64,000 nucleotides of DNA. It comes from Anaerococcus rubeinfantis (GTDB lineage Bacteria; Bacillota; Clostridia; Tissierellales; Peptoniphilaceae). Positions 17,800 through 29,102 of this stretch are shown here, one piece after another. A program made the translations under genes and the position numbers. Positions within the stretch are counted from its first letter, which is position 1, and each line of letters begins with the position of its first letter. Where the stretch lies: assembly GCF_001487145.1 (NCBI RefSeq), contig NZ_LN913016.1, positions 1,574,354 to 1,638,353 of the forward strand. Direction: 5' to 3'. The notes below the pieces were generated by a model. It ran no database searches. It had not been told where the DNA came from and was given only the letters and a program-made list of their open reading frames with translations.

Positions 17800-18951
17800 T
17801 TAACTCTTTTTTAATACTAGGATGAAAATCAAAAATCCTAACAAGCAAAATACAAATCCCGCCCACAAAAATGATGAAAATTTAAAGTAGGTCATGACAA
17901 AACTCGCAAAACTTGTTGAAATTATTGTGCCAATTGAACTTGCACTCACAAGTAAGCCTTGCCCCTTTTCGTTTAAACTTATATCAAAACTTTCATTTAC
18001 ATAATAAACGGCAGATGGAATCAAAAGCCCAAAAGCGAGTCCTTGAAGACTTGCTGATAAATATATGAAAATTATATTTTCAGAAAGACCAATTGTAAGG
18101 GATTGGATTAGGAAAAACAAGGAGCTTATCAAAAGGAGTTTTCTTGCTCCAAATTTTATCTCGATTTTACTGAACAAAAGTAAAATCGGAATTTCGCTTA
18201 TTGAACCAAAACTTAAAACCTTGCCCAAATCCATTACATTTCCTTTATTATATTCTATAATATCAATCATGTAGGTTGTTTTCATAAAATGATAGGCACA
18301 CAAAAGTCCATAAGCAAGCAAAAATATATAGAAATCTCCTCTGAAAGACTTTTTTTCTATATTTTTTTTATCAATAAATTTTTCATCTTTTTCTAAAATT
18401 TCTTTTGGTATAGATTTTAAGACAAGGATCAAGAATAAGTATGAAAAAATACTCAAATAAATTACTGCATTTTCACTTGTAAAGCTTATAAGTTTTGACA
18501 AAAAAATTGTATTTAGGGAAAAAGCTATTGAGCAAAAAACTTTTGCAAGGCCAAAATTCATCCTAATTCCCTTGTTATACATAAATCCGCTTATGGTATT
18601 TATTGTTGTTTGGATAGCAATTGAATAGAGGTAGGGAAAAAACAAAAATACCAAAATAAAAATATTTACTTTTTGAAAAAGGTCAAAAACTAAGCTAATT
18701 ATTCCAATCAAGCAAAAAATAACCGCCAAGTCTATTATATTTTTGTTTTTTAAAATTTTTTTCAAAATCTTATTTATGTAGGAAAATCCAATCACAGATA
18801 TATTACAAAGTGAAATAAAAATACCGATATTTATACTTTCAATTCCCTTTGAATTTAAATATAGGGTTGTAAATCCTATAAGACTTGATGTAAGTATGCC
18901 AAAAAAAAGCTGAATTATTGCATATTTCAAAGTCATGTACTTATAAGTCAT
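17800..18951 (-). CDS. Major facilitator superfamily transporter
   Basis: The 383-residue protein is hydrophobic throughout, with about twelve membrane segments in two halves and a charged middle loop (ILEKDEKFIDKKNIEKKSFR near residues 187-206). The loop after segment two holds YINKILKKILKNKN. It begins MTYKYMTLKYAIIQLFFGIL, similar to the oligosaccharide/nucleoside-type MFS_1-like proteins. GGAG lies before its ATG. It follows the phospho-alpha-glucosidase gene after a terminator, so it may be separate from the sugar operon; a role in sugar uptake or efflux is possible but unproven. The substrate is unknown. Confidence 0.8.
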   Translation of the reverse strand: MTYKYMTLKYAIIQLFFGILTSSLIGFTTLYLNSKGIESINIGIFISLCNISVIGFSYINKILKKILKNKNIIDLAVIFCLIGIISLVFDLFQKVNIFILVFLFFPYLYSIAIQTTINTISGFMYNKGIRMNFGLAKVFCSIAFSLNTIFLSKLISFTSENAVIYLSIFSYLFLILVLKSIPKEILEKDEKFIDKKNIEKKSFRGDFYIFLLAYGLLCAYHFMKTTYMIDIIEYNKGNVMDLGKVLSFGSISEIPILLLFSKIEIKFGARKLLLISSLFFLIQSLTIGLSENIIFIYLSASLQGLAFGLLIPSAVYYVNESFDISLNEKGQGLLVSASSIGTIISTSFASFVMTYFKFSSFLWAGFVFCLLGFLIFILVLKKS

Positions 18952-18969
18952 AAAATATCTCCAATTTAA

Positions 18970-19014
18970 GAGGCTGTTGCTAATGAATTGATATTCATAA
19001 CCTGCAACAGCCTT
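18970..19014 (-). terminator. Stem-loop downstream of the phospho-alpha-glucosidase gene
   Basis: GGCTGTTGC (18972-18980) pairs with GCAACAGCC (19004-19012); on the minus strand it is followed by TCTTAAATT, a weak T-tract. It starts six bases after the stop at 19020. The loop itself contains TGAATATCAATTCA, a second small palindrome. Confidence 0.65.
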
Positions 19015-19019
19015 AATTA

Positions 19020-21921
<2,902 letters not shown>

Positions 21922-21964
21922 AATTATTCACCTCGTTTGATATTATATTCATTTTGAATTTATT

Positions 21965-21979
21965 TAAGTGATTCACTTA
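21965..21979. promoter_or_regulatory. Candidate operator of the alpha-glucoside operon
   Basis: TAAGTGATTCACTTA is a perfect odd-centred palindrome just downstream of the predicted transcription start and upstream of the PTS ribosome site. Its place fits a repressor site, most simply for the RpiR-type regulator encoded at 22087-22842. Confidence 0.55.
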
Positions 21980-21991
21980 TCTTGTGATTTC

Positions 21992-22020
21992 ATAATACAA
22001 TAAGGGAAATCCTTTGTCAA
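21992..22020 (-). promoter_or_regulatory. Sigma-A promoter of the alpha-glucoside operon
   Basis: Minus strand TTGACA (22015-22020), 17-base spacer, TATTAT (21992-21997). It lies between the rpiR-type gene and the PTS gene and reads into the latter. Confidence 0.8.
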
Positions 22021-22086
22021 CAATTTGAATAAATATGAATTTTTCTAACTTTGGGAGAAATATTTTCCACAAGGTGTGAAAATTTT

Positions 22087-22842
22087 TCACGCCTTATTTT
22101 TGTAGTCTCTATATTTTATTACCAAAAGTTCTGCCAAAACATAAAAAAGACTTGTTGTCTTATAATTTGGATGAGATTTTGAAAAATTTATTTGAGAAGA
22201 TCTTACATAAAGTGATTCCTCGCTCATGCTAGAAAGTTTATTGTCCTTAAATTCTGTTATAGAAATTATTTTTACCCCTCTTATTTTTAATTTTTCTGCT
22301 AAATTTATCACGTGTTTGCTTTCACCACTTAGAGAAATTAAAAATATGGCATCATCTTTTCCAATAAGATTAAACGCTTCTTTGTCTACGTTATTGCCTT
22401 TTATCATATACATCAGTTCTCCACTTGATAAAAATAACCTTACCAAATGTTCTGCTACTGATTCTTGGATATCTCCTGATCCCCAAACAAATAATTTTTT
22501 TGCATCATCGGTTATTTTACAAATTTTTCTGTAGTCTTTTTCTTTTAATTCATTTACATATTTTACAATTGAATTACAAGTTTTTTCAAAATCATTCGAT
22601 TGAGGCAATTGATCTTTTTCTAATTCTTGTTTTACCAAAAATTTTAATTCACTATATCCGTTTAAGCCAATTTTATTTACAAATCTTACTATAGTTGTTG
22701 AAGATACGCTGATTTTTTTGGAAAGTTTTGAAATTGTAAGTCCTGAAATTTCATTTTTATTTTCTAAAATATATTGCCAAATATATAAGTCTGTATCATT
22801 TAATTTTTCGTAATTTTTTATTACCATTTCTTCTATATTCAT
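22087..22842 (-). CDS. RpiR family transcriptional regulator (HTH + SIS)
   Basis: The 251-residue protein has an N-terminal HTH_6 domain (ISKLSKKISVSSTTIVRFVNKIG, about residues 37-60) and a C-terminal SIS sugar-phosphate-binding domain (KLFVWGSGDIQESVAEHL near 112-130 and ISLSGESKHVINLAEKL near 168-186). It lies directly upstream of the alpha-glucoside PTS operon on the same strand but behind its own terminator, so it most likely controls that operon in response to a phosphorylated sugar. An imperfect palindrome (GGTGTGAAAA/TTTTTCACGCC, 22073-22093) overlaps its 3' end and may be a terminator stem or second operator. Confidence 0.88.
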   Translation of the reverse strand: MNIEEMVIKNYEKLNDTDLYIWQYILENKNEISGLTISKLSKKISVSSTTIVRFVNKIGLNGYSELKFLVKQELEKDQLPQSNDFEKTCNSIVKYVNELKEKDYRKICKITDDAKKLFVWGSGDIQESVAEHLVRLFLSSGELMYMIKGNNVDKEAFNLIGKDDAIFLISLSGESKHVINLAEKLKIRGVKIISITEFKDNKLSSMSEESLYVRSSQINFSKSHPNYKTTSLFYVLAELLVIKYRDYKNKA

Positions 22843-22855
22843 AAATTCTCCTTAC

Positions 22856-22884
22856 AAAAAAGGGGGCTATTTCTAGCTCCCTTT
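22856..22884 (-). terminator. Terminator after the ROK kinase gene
   Basis: Minus strand: GGGAGCTA, loop GAAA, TAGCCCCC, then TTTTTTG. It separates the tsa/S41/ROK transcript from the rpiR-type gene. Confidence 0.85.
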
Positions 22885-22891
22885 CTATTTC

Positions 22892-23743
22892 TTACAAAGA
22901 TTTTGCCAACAAGTATCCTCCCACTAGGGCTGAGTCGTTTTTTAGTTTTGGTTTTACTATATATTTTTCGCTTGGAGTTACATCTATATAATCTCCCTTT
23001 ATTTTATCAAATTCTTCTCTTATCATTTCGATAAAGCCTTCTTTATTTATTAGACCTCCACCTATTATTACAATTTCTGGTCTTAATACCAAGGTGTAAA
23101 CATAAATTGCTTGGGCTATATAATTTGCTGCGATTTTGAAGGCTTTTTCATTTATGTCGGCTTCTTTTGGATTTTTGCCGAGTCTTTTGTGAATGCTTGG
23201 TCCACAGGCAAGTCCTTCTAGGCAATCTTCGTGGTAGGTACAGATTGATTTGAAATCATCATCTTTTAATCTTTTTATATTTATGTGACCCATTTCTGGA
23301 TGGGAAAATCCATTCAATAATTTTCCGTTTTGGATATAGGCTCCTCCGATTCCTGTTCCTATCGTAAGATATAGGCTTGAATTTAAATTTTCGCCTGCTC
23401 CTTTGTTTGCTTCTCCTATTAATGAAAGTCCAACGTCTGTTACGATTTTAATTTTTTGGCAAACTTGTTTTTTTAAATTTCCTAATAAGTCATAGTTTAC
23501 CCAAAGTTTTTTTGGTGTATTTTGGATAAAGCCGTAGGTTTTTGAATTTTCGTTTAAATCTATTGGGCCAAAGGCTCCCACTCCCAGAGATTCTACTGGA
23601 TTTTTCTTATAAAATTCTCCAATTTTTTCTAAATTTTCTTCAGGTTTGCCTGTATCTATCCAGCAATCATCTATTGCTTTTCCCTTTTCATCAAAGCTCG
23701 CGCATTTTATTTTTGTTCCACCAAATTCTATTGATCCGTACAT
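22892..23743 (-). CDS. ROK family sugar kinase
   Basis: The 283-residue protein opens MYGSIEFGGTKIKCASFDEK with the ATP-binding phosphate loop, has SLYLTIGTGIGGAYIQNG (125-142), the sugar-binding segment HPEMGHINIKR and the zinc-site pattern CxxHxxCxxxxxC in ICTYHEDCLEGLACGPS. This fits a fructokinase/glucokinase of the ROK family. It could phosphorylate the free glucose released by the GH4 enzyme. It is placed one base after the S41 peptidase gene and ends with a strong terminator, so it is the last gene of the long tsaE operon. Substrate is inferred. Confidence 0.88.
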   Translation of the reverse strand: MYGSIEFGGTKIKCASFDEKGKAIDDCWIDTGKPEENLEKIGEFYKKNPVESLGVGAFGPIDLNENSKTYGFIQNTPKKLWVNYDLLGNLKKQVCQKIKIVTDVGLSLIGEANKGAGENLNSSLYLTIGTGIGGAYIQNGKLLNGFSHPEMGHINIKRLKDDDFKSICTYHEDCLEGLACGPSIHKRLGKNPKEADINEKAFKIAANYIAQAIYVYTLVLRPEIVIIGGGLINKEGFIEMIREEFDKIKGDYIDVTPSEKYIVKPKLKNDSALVGGYLLAKSL

Positions 23744-23744
23744 C

Positions 23745-25139
23745 TTATTCTCCTATTTTTTCTAATCTTTTTATTGTATCAATCGACTCATTAAAACTTT
23801 CTGTGTATATATCTGGGCTAGTTTTTTCTTCTTCATTTATCAAACCGTCTTGGGAATATCCAAGGGTGTTTGTGTAGGTAAAAACTAGGCCCGAATTTGG
23901 ACAAACATCGTTTATTAATCCAAGGGTTACTCCATCTCCTCCAGTTTTTTGCCCTAGTAATTTTGCAATTTTTGCATTTTTACAAAAATTTGCCATGCCT
24001 TCGGCTGCTGAATAAACTCCCTCATCAACTAACAAATATAAATTCCCCTTGAATTTATTATCTTTCATTGGGGCAATTTCTATTTTATCCTTGCTATAAT
24101 ATGAAAAATCTTTCAAATCTTCCTTGTGCTCAAGGTCCATTTTTCCTAAGTCTACGTTTGAAATATTTTCACAAGAAATTCCTTCACTTTTGAGTAAAAG
24201 CCTTGTCCTCATTCCATCTTTAAAAAACATATGGTTATTTACGGAAACCTTTTTTTCTATAAGTCTTGGGAGCAAGTATTCTTGCCAATATTCTATATTT
24301 CCTCCGGAATTTCCTCTTATATCGATAACGAGAGCCTTGAGATTTTCATTTTCTTCTAAAAAATTGTCCAATTTTTCCATATCAGAATTTAATTCATATT
24401 CTGCAAGCATTTCATTTATTTTTACAAGTCCAAGTTCTTTATCAAGCAATTTTACTTGTAAATTTTCACCAGAATTTTCTGTATCCTTTGACTTTTTCAA
24501 AGATTTCTTTTTCTTTAAATCTTTTGATTGTACGCCTTTTATATCGTATCTGTCCCTGACACTTTCCTTGTTCATGGTCAAAAATTCGTAATACATGGAA
24601 GGATCTTTCCAAAAATGTGAATAATAATCTAGGGTTTCTTCTACATAGGCCTTTTGTGCTATTGTTGCATGGTCATTATGAAGATCGGCGATTATTTTTT
24701 CCATGGTTTTTGTAAATTCCTCGTCGCTTTTGCAAAATTTTACTTCATTCAAATATTTTGAATAGTTTGAAAGAAAATCTATACCATATTTTCTTTTTAA
24801 TACTCCAAAAAATGGATAATTATCTCGAATTTCATTAAAAAGATAATTGAAATCTTCAACCATTTCTTCTTGGCTTAAATTTTCCTTTTCTTTTTTATCT
24901 TCAAAGACTAACTGGCAAGGTCCATCGAGTTTATCATACCATTTCATATAATCTTCAATGGACTTAAATTCATCTATTTTGTCTGGATTTATTTTTACAA
25001 TCTTTTTTTCTTTTTGCTTTTTTTCTGCAATTAAAATATCTCTTCTTTGCTCAAGATAGTTTATTCTTCTTTGGGCACAAGAGGAAAATAAAATAATTAT
25101 TGCCAAAACAAGAAGGCTTAATTTACTTTTTTTCTTCAT
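23745..25139 (-). CDS. S41 family peptidase, lipoprotein
   Basis: The 464-residue protein has a lipoprotein signal (KLSLLVLAIIILFSSCAQRR; lipobox SSC with Cys21) and is thus anchored outside the membrane. The C-terminal half is a tail-specific protease domain: ALVIDIRGNSGGNIEYW near 268-284, the nucleophile region VDEGVYSAAEGMANFC with the Ser in SAAE near residue 377, and the catalytic Lys in LGQKTGGDG. No PDZ domain is obvious; a Lys/Ser-rich insert (SKDLKKKKSLKKSKDTENSG) lies before the core. The start overlaps the preceding small membrane gene by 17 bases. The target is unknown. Confidence 0.85.
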   Translation of the reverse strand: MKKKSKLSLLVLAIIILFSSCAQRRINYLEQRRDILIAEKKQKEKKIVKINPDKIDEFKSIEDYMKWYDKLDGPCQLVFEDKKEKENLSQEEMVEDFNYLFNEIRDNYPFFGVLKRKYGIDFLSNYSKYLNEVKFCKSDEEFTKTMEKIIADLHNDHATIAQKAYVEETLDYYSHFWKDPSMYYEFLTMNKESVRDRYDIKGVQSKDLKKKKSLKKSKDTENSGENLQVKLLDKELGLVKINEMLAEYELNSDMEKLDNFLEENENLKALVIDIRGNSGGNIEYWQEYLLPRLIEKKVSVNNHMFFKDGMRTRLLLKSEGISCENISNVDLGKMDLEHKEDLKDFSYYSKDKIEIAPMKDNKFKGNLYLLVDEGVYSAAEGMANFCKNAKIAKLLGQKTGGDGVTLGLINDVCPNSGLVFTYTNTLGYSQDGLINEEEKTSPDIYTESFNESIDTIKRLEKIGE

Positions 25140-25470
25140 CGAGCCCTCCGTTTATAACCCAATCTCTTTTTTTAATCTCATATAAAAAAGGAAGAGTGCC
25201 TATGGGATTTATCAAAGAAAAGACCAAAATCAAAATAAGTTTTATATTTATAGTCTTTTTTTCGTTTCTAATTATTGAGCCCTTTTCCTTGTTGTTGGTT
25301 TTTATCAAGTATATCCCTCTTAAAAATAAAAATATTCCCCCACCAAGCTCAAATCCTTCTTTATAATAAAGACCAAAGGCAAAAACACAAATCGCAGACA
25401 AAAAGTAAAGAAAGTAAGTTATTTTATTTTTTGTGTTGTATGTTTTTAATTTTGTTTTTTCTCTAGTCAT
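25123..25470 (-). CDS. Small membrane protein, unknown
   Basis: The 115-residue product has three likely membrane segments (about 17-35, 42-55 and 72-92) and charged ends. I do not recognise the family. It is squeezed between tsaD (17 bases upstream) and the S41 lipoprotein gene (overlap), so it is co-transcribed with both and may work with the S41 peptidase at the membrane. Coding is supported by the packing rather than by similarity. Confidence 0.65.
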   Translation of the reverse strand: MTREKTKLKTYNTKNKITYFLYFLSAICVFAFGLYYKEGFELGGGIFLFLRGIYLIKTNNKEKGSIIRNEKKTINIKLILILVFSLINPIGTLPFLYEIKKRDWVINGGLDEEKK

Positions 25471-25487
25471 AGCTTTATTATATCAAA

Positions 25488-26498
25488 TTAAAGTCCTAAA
25501 TTCGGATAAACTTTTAAGTAATTATCAGACCTTGCTCCTGCCTTATAATTTAAATATCCTGCCATAGCAATCATGGCTGCATTGTCTGTGCACAAAATTA
25601 TATCTGGATAATAAAATTTGACCCCTCTTTTTTCACATTCTTCATTTAGTCTTTCTTTTAATCTAGAATTTGCAGCAACTCCGCCAGAAACTGCCAAAGT
25701 TTTTAGACCGGTCTCATCAATTAATCTCATAGATTTTTCTACCAAAACATCAACAACGGCTTCTTGGAAACTTGCTGCCAAGTCAGCCTTATTTATTTCT
25801 ATATTTTTTTGATTTTGATGGTTCATGTAATTTAAAACTGAAGTTTTAAGTCCTGAAAATGAAAAATCATAAGAATCTTTTTCAAGCATAATTCTTGGAA
25901 AATCTATCGCATCCTTGTTTCCTTCTTTTGCAAGTTTATCAATTTTTGGTCCTCCTGGATAACCAAGTCCTATTGATCTTGCAATTTTATCGTAAGATTC
26001 TCCAGCCGCATCATCCCTTGTTGTTCCAATAATTTCATAATCAGTGTAGCCATTTACTTTTACAAGATAAGTATGGCCTCCACTTACAACCAAAGAAATA
26101 AATGGTGGTTCTAGGTCTTTATTTGACAAATAATTTGCACAAATATGGCCTTGCATGTGATTTGTTCCAATCATTGGAATATTTGCTGACAAAGAAAGAG
26201 CCTTGGCAGCAGAAATTCCTACCAAAAGTGAACCAATAAGACCTGGACCTTTTGTAACAGAAATTAAATCAAGGTCTTTATAAGTCAAATTTGTATCTAA
26301 AAGTGCCTTTTCAATCAAAGGATTTATAGCTTCAAGGTGTTTTCTTGAGGCGATTTCTGGCACAACTCCTCCAAATATTTTATGTATATCAATTTGTGAT
26401 GATATTAAATTTATCAAAACTTCCCTGTCGTTTTTCAAAATAGCAACTGAAGAATCGTCACAGGAAGTTTCAATTCCCATTGTATAAAAATCTTTCAT
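25488..26498 (-). CDS. tsaD: tRNA N6-adenosine threonylcarbamoyltransferase
   Basis: TsaD moves the threonylcarbamoyl group onto A37 of ANN-decoding tRNAs. The 336-residue protein starts FYTMGIETSCDDSSVAILKN and has the metal-binding HxxxH as GTNHMQGHICANYL (about 107-120), SGGHTYLVKV and AVSGGVAANSRLKERL, all diagnostic. It works with TsaB and TsaE, both in the same operon. Its start immediately follows the rimI-like stop. Confidence 0.97.
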   Translation of the reverse strand: MKDFYTMGIETSCDDSSVAILKNDREVLINLISSQIDIHKIFGGVVPEIASRKHLEAINPLIEKALLDTNLTYKDLDLISVTKGPGLIGSLLVGISAAKALSLSANIPMIGTNHMQGHICANYLSNKDLEPPFISLVVSGGHTYLVKVNGYTDYEIIGTTRDDAAGESYDKIARSIGLGYPGGPKIDKLAKEGNKDAIDFPRIMLEKDSYDFSFSGLKTSVLNYMNHQNQKNIEINKADLAASFQEAVVDVLVEKSMRLIDETGLKTLAVSGGVAANSRLKERLNEECEKRGVKFYYPDIILCTDNAAMIAMAGYLNYKAGARSDNYLKVYPNLGL

Positions 26499-26936
26499 CT
26501 AATCCAATTCCTTTAACATTATATAAGCATCTTCGTGAGTTCTTGCATAATAATTTTCCCTAAGTCTAATTTTTTCAAAACCAAATTTTTGGTAAAGATT
26601 AATAGCCGGGATATTTTTGGTAGAAACCTCAAGCCAAATTTTGGAAACTTTTAAATTTTTTGCGAAATTTATCATATGCTCAAGCATAAGTGATCCTATA
26701 TTTTGACCACGATAAAGTTCATCAACTGCAATAGTATAAATTTCTATCTCATCCAAAATTTTTGAAATTATATAAAATCCAACAGCTTCTCCGTTTTTTT
26801 CGTATACAAAAAAATCCTTGTGCTTATTTTTTTCAATATCATTTATTAGGTCTTTTTTGGGCATGGGCCTAAAAAATGACCTGGCTTCGATTTTATAAAC
26901 CTTGTCCGTATCTCCTACAGTCATAGTTCTAATCAT
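26499..26936 (-). CDS. rimI: GNAT N-acetyltransferase, RimI-type
   Basis: The 145-residue protein has the GNAT acetyl-CoA loop in YRGQNIGSLMLEHMINFA (about residues 77-94) and the RimI-like WLEVSTKNIPAINLYQKFGF block, followed by REnYYARTHEDAYIM. RimI acetylates the N-terminus of ribosomal protein S18. Its place between tsaB and tsaD is common in Firmicutes. It overlaps the tsaB end by eight bases. Confidence 0.9.
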   Translation of the reverse strand: MIRTMTVGDTDKVYKIEARSFFRPMPKKDLINDIEKNKHKDFFVYEKNGEAVGFYIISKILDEIEIYTIAVDELYRGQNIGSLMLEHMINFAKNLKVSKIWLEVSTKNIPAINLYQKFGFEKIRLRENYYARTHEDAYIMLKELD

Positions 26937-27597
26937 TTTTCTTTTCTCTATCCCTTTCCGCTTGTGATTTTCTCAAATAATTTGGAACAAGCTTATAAAG
27001 ATCATAGTCTTCATCTTTTTTCAAAAGAGCAAGTTTACACAAATTTTTCCCAATACAAGAATTATAAGAAAAATCCAAAATTCTTGCCCTATCAAATTTG
27101 TCCCTATATTTTTCACCGACTTCTGAAACCAAATCAAAATCTATATTTTTTTCATTACAAAGTTTTGAAAAATCATCAATATTATATAAGTCTTCTTTTA
27201 CAATTTCATTCATATTTTCATCATACATTACCCCATAAACTCTTTTTCCCCTAGCATCAAGCATAGAAGCTTTCGCTTTATTTGAAGAAGAATTTAGGGC
27301 AAGGGCCTTTAAAGTTGAAACCGGAATTAATTTTTTATTTCCAACTTGGGCAAAAGTCTTTGCAATTGTCATCCCAATTCTTAAACCCGTAAAAGATCCC
27401 GGTCCTTGGCTTATGGCAAAAATATCAATATCAGAAAGCTTGAGTCCCAAAAGTTTCAACAAAGTTTCAATCATTGGAACAAGCGATTCAGAATGAGTTT
27501 TTTCTTGATTTACATTAAAATCCCCAATGACTTTTTCATCTTCAACAACAGTTACAGTAGAAATCATTGTGGAAGTATCAATTCCTAAAACTCTCAT
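26929..27597 (-). CDS. tsaB: tRNA threonylcarbamoyladenosine biosynthesis protein TsaB
   Basis: The 222-residue protein starts MRVLGIDTSTMISTVTVVED and has SQGPGSFTGLRIGMTIAKTF (about 84-103), the typical TsaB signature. It is an inactive TsaD paralogue that forms the t6A-making complex with TsaD and TsaE. The start is eight bases from the tsaE stop. Confidence 0.95.
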   Translation of the reverse strand: MRVLGIDTSTMISTVTVVEDEKVIGDFNVNQEKTHSESLVPMIETLLKLLGLKLSDIDIFAISQGPGSFTGLRIGMTIAKTFAQVGNKKLIPVSTLKALALNSSSNKAKASMLDARGKRVYGVMYDENMNEIVKEDLYNIDDFSKLCNEKNIDFDLVSEVGEKYRDKFDRARILDFSYNSCIGKNLCKLALLKKDEDYDLYKLVPNYLRKSQAERDREKKND

Positions 27598-27605
27598 AAA
27601 ATCTC

Positions 27606-28031
27606 CTAATCTAAAAATTTCACGCTAATTTCCCTAGCGTTCTCATCAATTTTTTCTATATTAACTTCAATCATATCATCTGGAAGATATCCACTGGCCT
27701 TGTCTGCCCATTCCAAAAATGTAATGGCGTCTTCAGGATAAAAATAATTTTCATAATCAATATCCAAAATTTCATCAGGATCTTCAAACCTATAAAGATC
27801 AAGGTGATAAATCGGAAAATCCTCTTCACCCTTTTTGCCATCATAAATATTTACAATAGCAAAAGTCGGAGATGAAGTATTAGAAATCCCAAAATATTTG
27901 CAAACAAAAGAAACAAAAGTAGTCTTCCCACTACCCATTTCACCAATTAAATTAATAACTTGGCCTTTTTTCAATTTTTTAGAAAATTCAAAAGCAAAAT
28001 CTTCTATTTCCTTTAAAGAATTAATCCTCAT
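27606..28031 (-). CDS. tsaE: tRNA threonylcarbamoyladenosine biosynthesis ATPase TsaE
   Basis: The 141-residue ATPase has the Walker A motif GEMGSGKTTF (about 30-39), TSSPTFAIVNIY and the Walker-B-like IYHLDLYRFEDPDE, followed by FLEWADKASGYLPDD. It drives the TsaB-TsaD complex. It heads the operon; TATAAT stands about 20 bases before its ATG (28050-28055, minus strand). Confidence 0.95.
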   Translation of the reverse strand: MRINSLKEIEDFAFEFSKKLKKGQVINLIGEMGSGKTTFVSFVCKYFGISNTSSPTFAIVNIYDGKKGEEDFPIYHLDLYRFEDPDEILDIDYENYFYPEDAITFLEWADKASGYLPDDMIEVNIEKIDENAREISVKFLD

Positions 28032-28049
28032 AAAAACTCCTTATCATCT

Positions 28050-28055
28050 ATTATA
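28050..28055 (-). promoter_or_regulatory. -10 box of the tsaE operon
   Basis: TATAAT on the minus strand, with AAGGAG between it and the tsaE ATG. No good -35 is seen at the standard distance. Confidence 0.5.
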
Positions 28056-28231
28056 CTACAAAAGTTAATTTTAAGGTTTTTTGTAAGATATATTATAATC
28101 TAAAATCAAAAAAATCCAATGATTTTTAAGGGAAATAAGTTATAAATTCCACTCGAAAATATAAAGATGTAAAAATATTTACAAGGATTAAAATCGAAAA
28201 ATTTCTTAGAAGTAAAGTACATAAAACTAAA

Positions 28232-28351
28232 ACCCATCTCGAGTGCAGTCGAGAGATCTTCGGGATTAAATTTAGATAAAAATAAAATTCAATCTCTTGC
28301 CAAAAATAATAATAGAGATCTCTCAACTCTCTTTGATCGCTCGAGATGGGT
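28232..28351. repeat. Palindromic repeat element
   Basis: ACCCATCTCGAGTG...GTCGAGAGATC on the left and GAGATCTCTCAAC...GCTCGAGATGGGT on the right enclose a core unlike types A and B. TTTAATTGCTAAAGTT follows about 17 bases beyond the right arm, an outer flank also seen at other copies. It begins a cluster of three elements that fills most of the 1-kb gap between tsaE and ribU. Confidence 0.85.
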
Positions 28352-28479
28352 TATTGTTTGACTTATTTAATTGCTAAAGTTCTATTTTTTTCAGATTTAA
28401 AGATTTATTTGAAATAAAAATAAATTAACAATATTTAAAGTATAAAGAATCCTTTAGCAATAGAATACATAAAACTCAA

Positions 28480-28723
28480 ACCCATCTCGAGCCTGCCGAG
28501 AGATCTCCAAGATTATCTTTGCTTGTTATTTATTTTTTCTTTGAGATTCTCCATATTTTCTTATTTATATTCATACTGAATTTTTAAATTCACTTAATGA
28601 ACGAGATCTCTCCACTTCCTGCGTACTAAAACACGTTTGTTTTACAAACTCTCCAGTGATATCTCACTTTGTTTTAGGAGTAAATATTCCAAATCAAGGA
28701 ATATTTACCTGGTCGAGATGGGT
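28480..28723. repeat. Palindromic repeat element, core type B, with loop insert in right arm
   Basis: Left arm ACCCATCTCGAGC...CCGAGAGATCTC; core with TTTGCTTGTTATTTATTTTT and CTTTGAGATTCTCC; right arm split by about 85 bases of nested insert (TACTAAAACACGTTTG... to AATATTCCAAATCAAGGAAT) before GGTCGAGATGGGT. Confidence 0.85.
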
Positions 28724-28837
28724 GATTAGTTGATTTATTTAAAAACTAAAGTTCAATTTTAAAATTTATTTAAAATAAAAAATCTCCAATATTTGAAATA
28801 TAAAAAATCCTTTAGAAATAAAGTACATACCACTAAA

Positions 28838-28998
28838 ACTCATCTCGAGCGTAGTCGAGAGATCTCTTTTATTATCTTTGCTTGTTATTTATTTTTTCTT
28901 TGAGATTCTCCATATTTTCTTATTTATATTCATACTGAATTTTTAAATCCACTTAATGAATGAGATCTCTCGACTCCTTACAGTCGCTCGAGATGGGT
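28838..28998. repeat. Palindromic repeat element, core type B
   Basis: The core is nearly identical to the copy at 28480-28723, but the right-arm loop here is short (TCCTTACAGTC), which shows the copy without the nested insert. The left arm starts ACTCATCTCGAGC. Confidence 0.85.
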
Positions 28999-29063
28999 TA
29001 TTGGTCTACTTATTTAATAGCTGAAGTTTTGTGTTTTTGGAAAATAATGAAATTATTTAAATT

Positions 29064-29091
29064 AAAAAACAGACCTTTAAGTCTGTTTTAA
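29064..29091 (-). terminator. Terminator of ribU
   Basis: Minus strand: AAAACAGAC, loop TTAAAG, GTCTGTTTT and further T, twelve bases after the ribU stop. Confidence 0.85.
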
Positions 29092-29102
29092 AATTAAGAT
29101 GT

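Noticed and set aside
28126-28326. 66-codon open frame on the minus strand
   Set aside because: It lies inside a palindromic repeat element, has no ribosome site and its peptide follows the repeat arms; it is not a gene.
28232-28998. Possible CRISPR array because of repeated palindromes
   Set aside because: Repeats alternate in orientation, vary in loop and spacing, share cores instead of unique spacers, and no cas gene is present.
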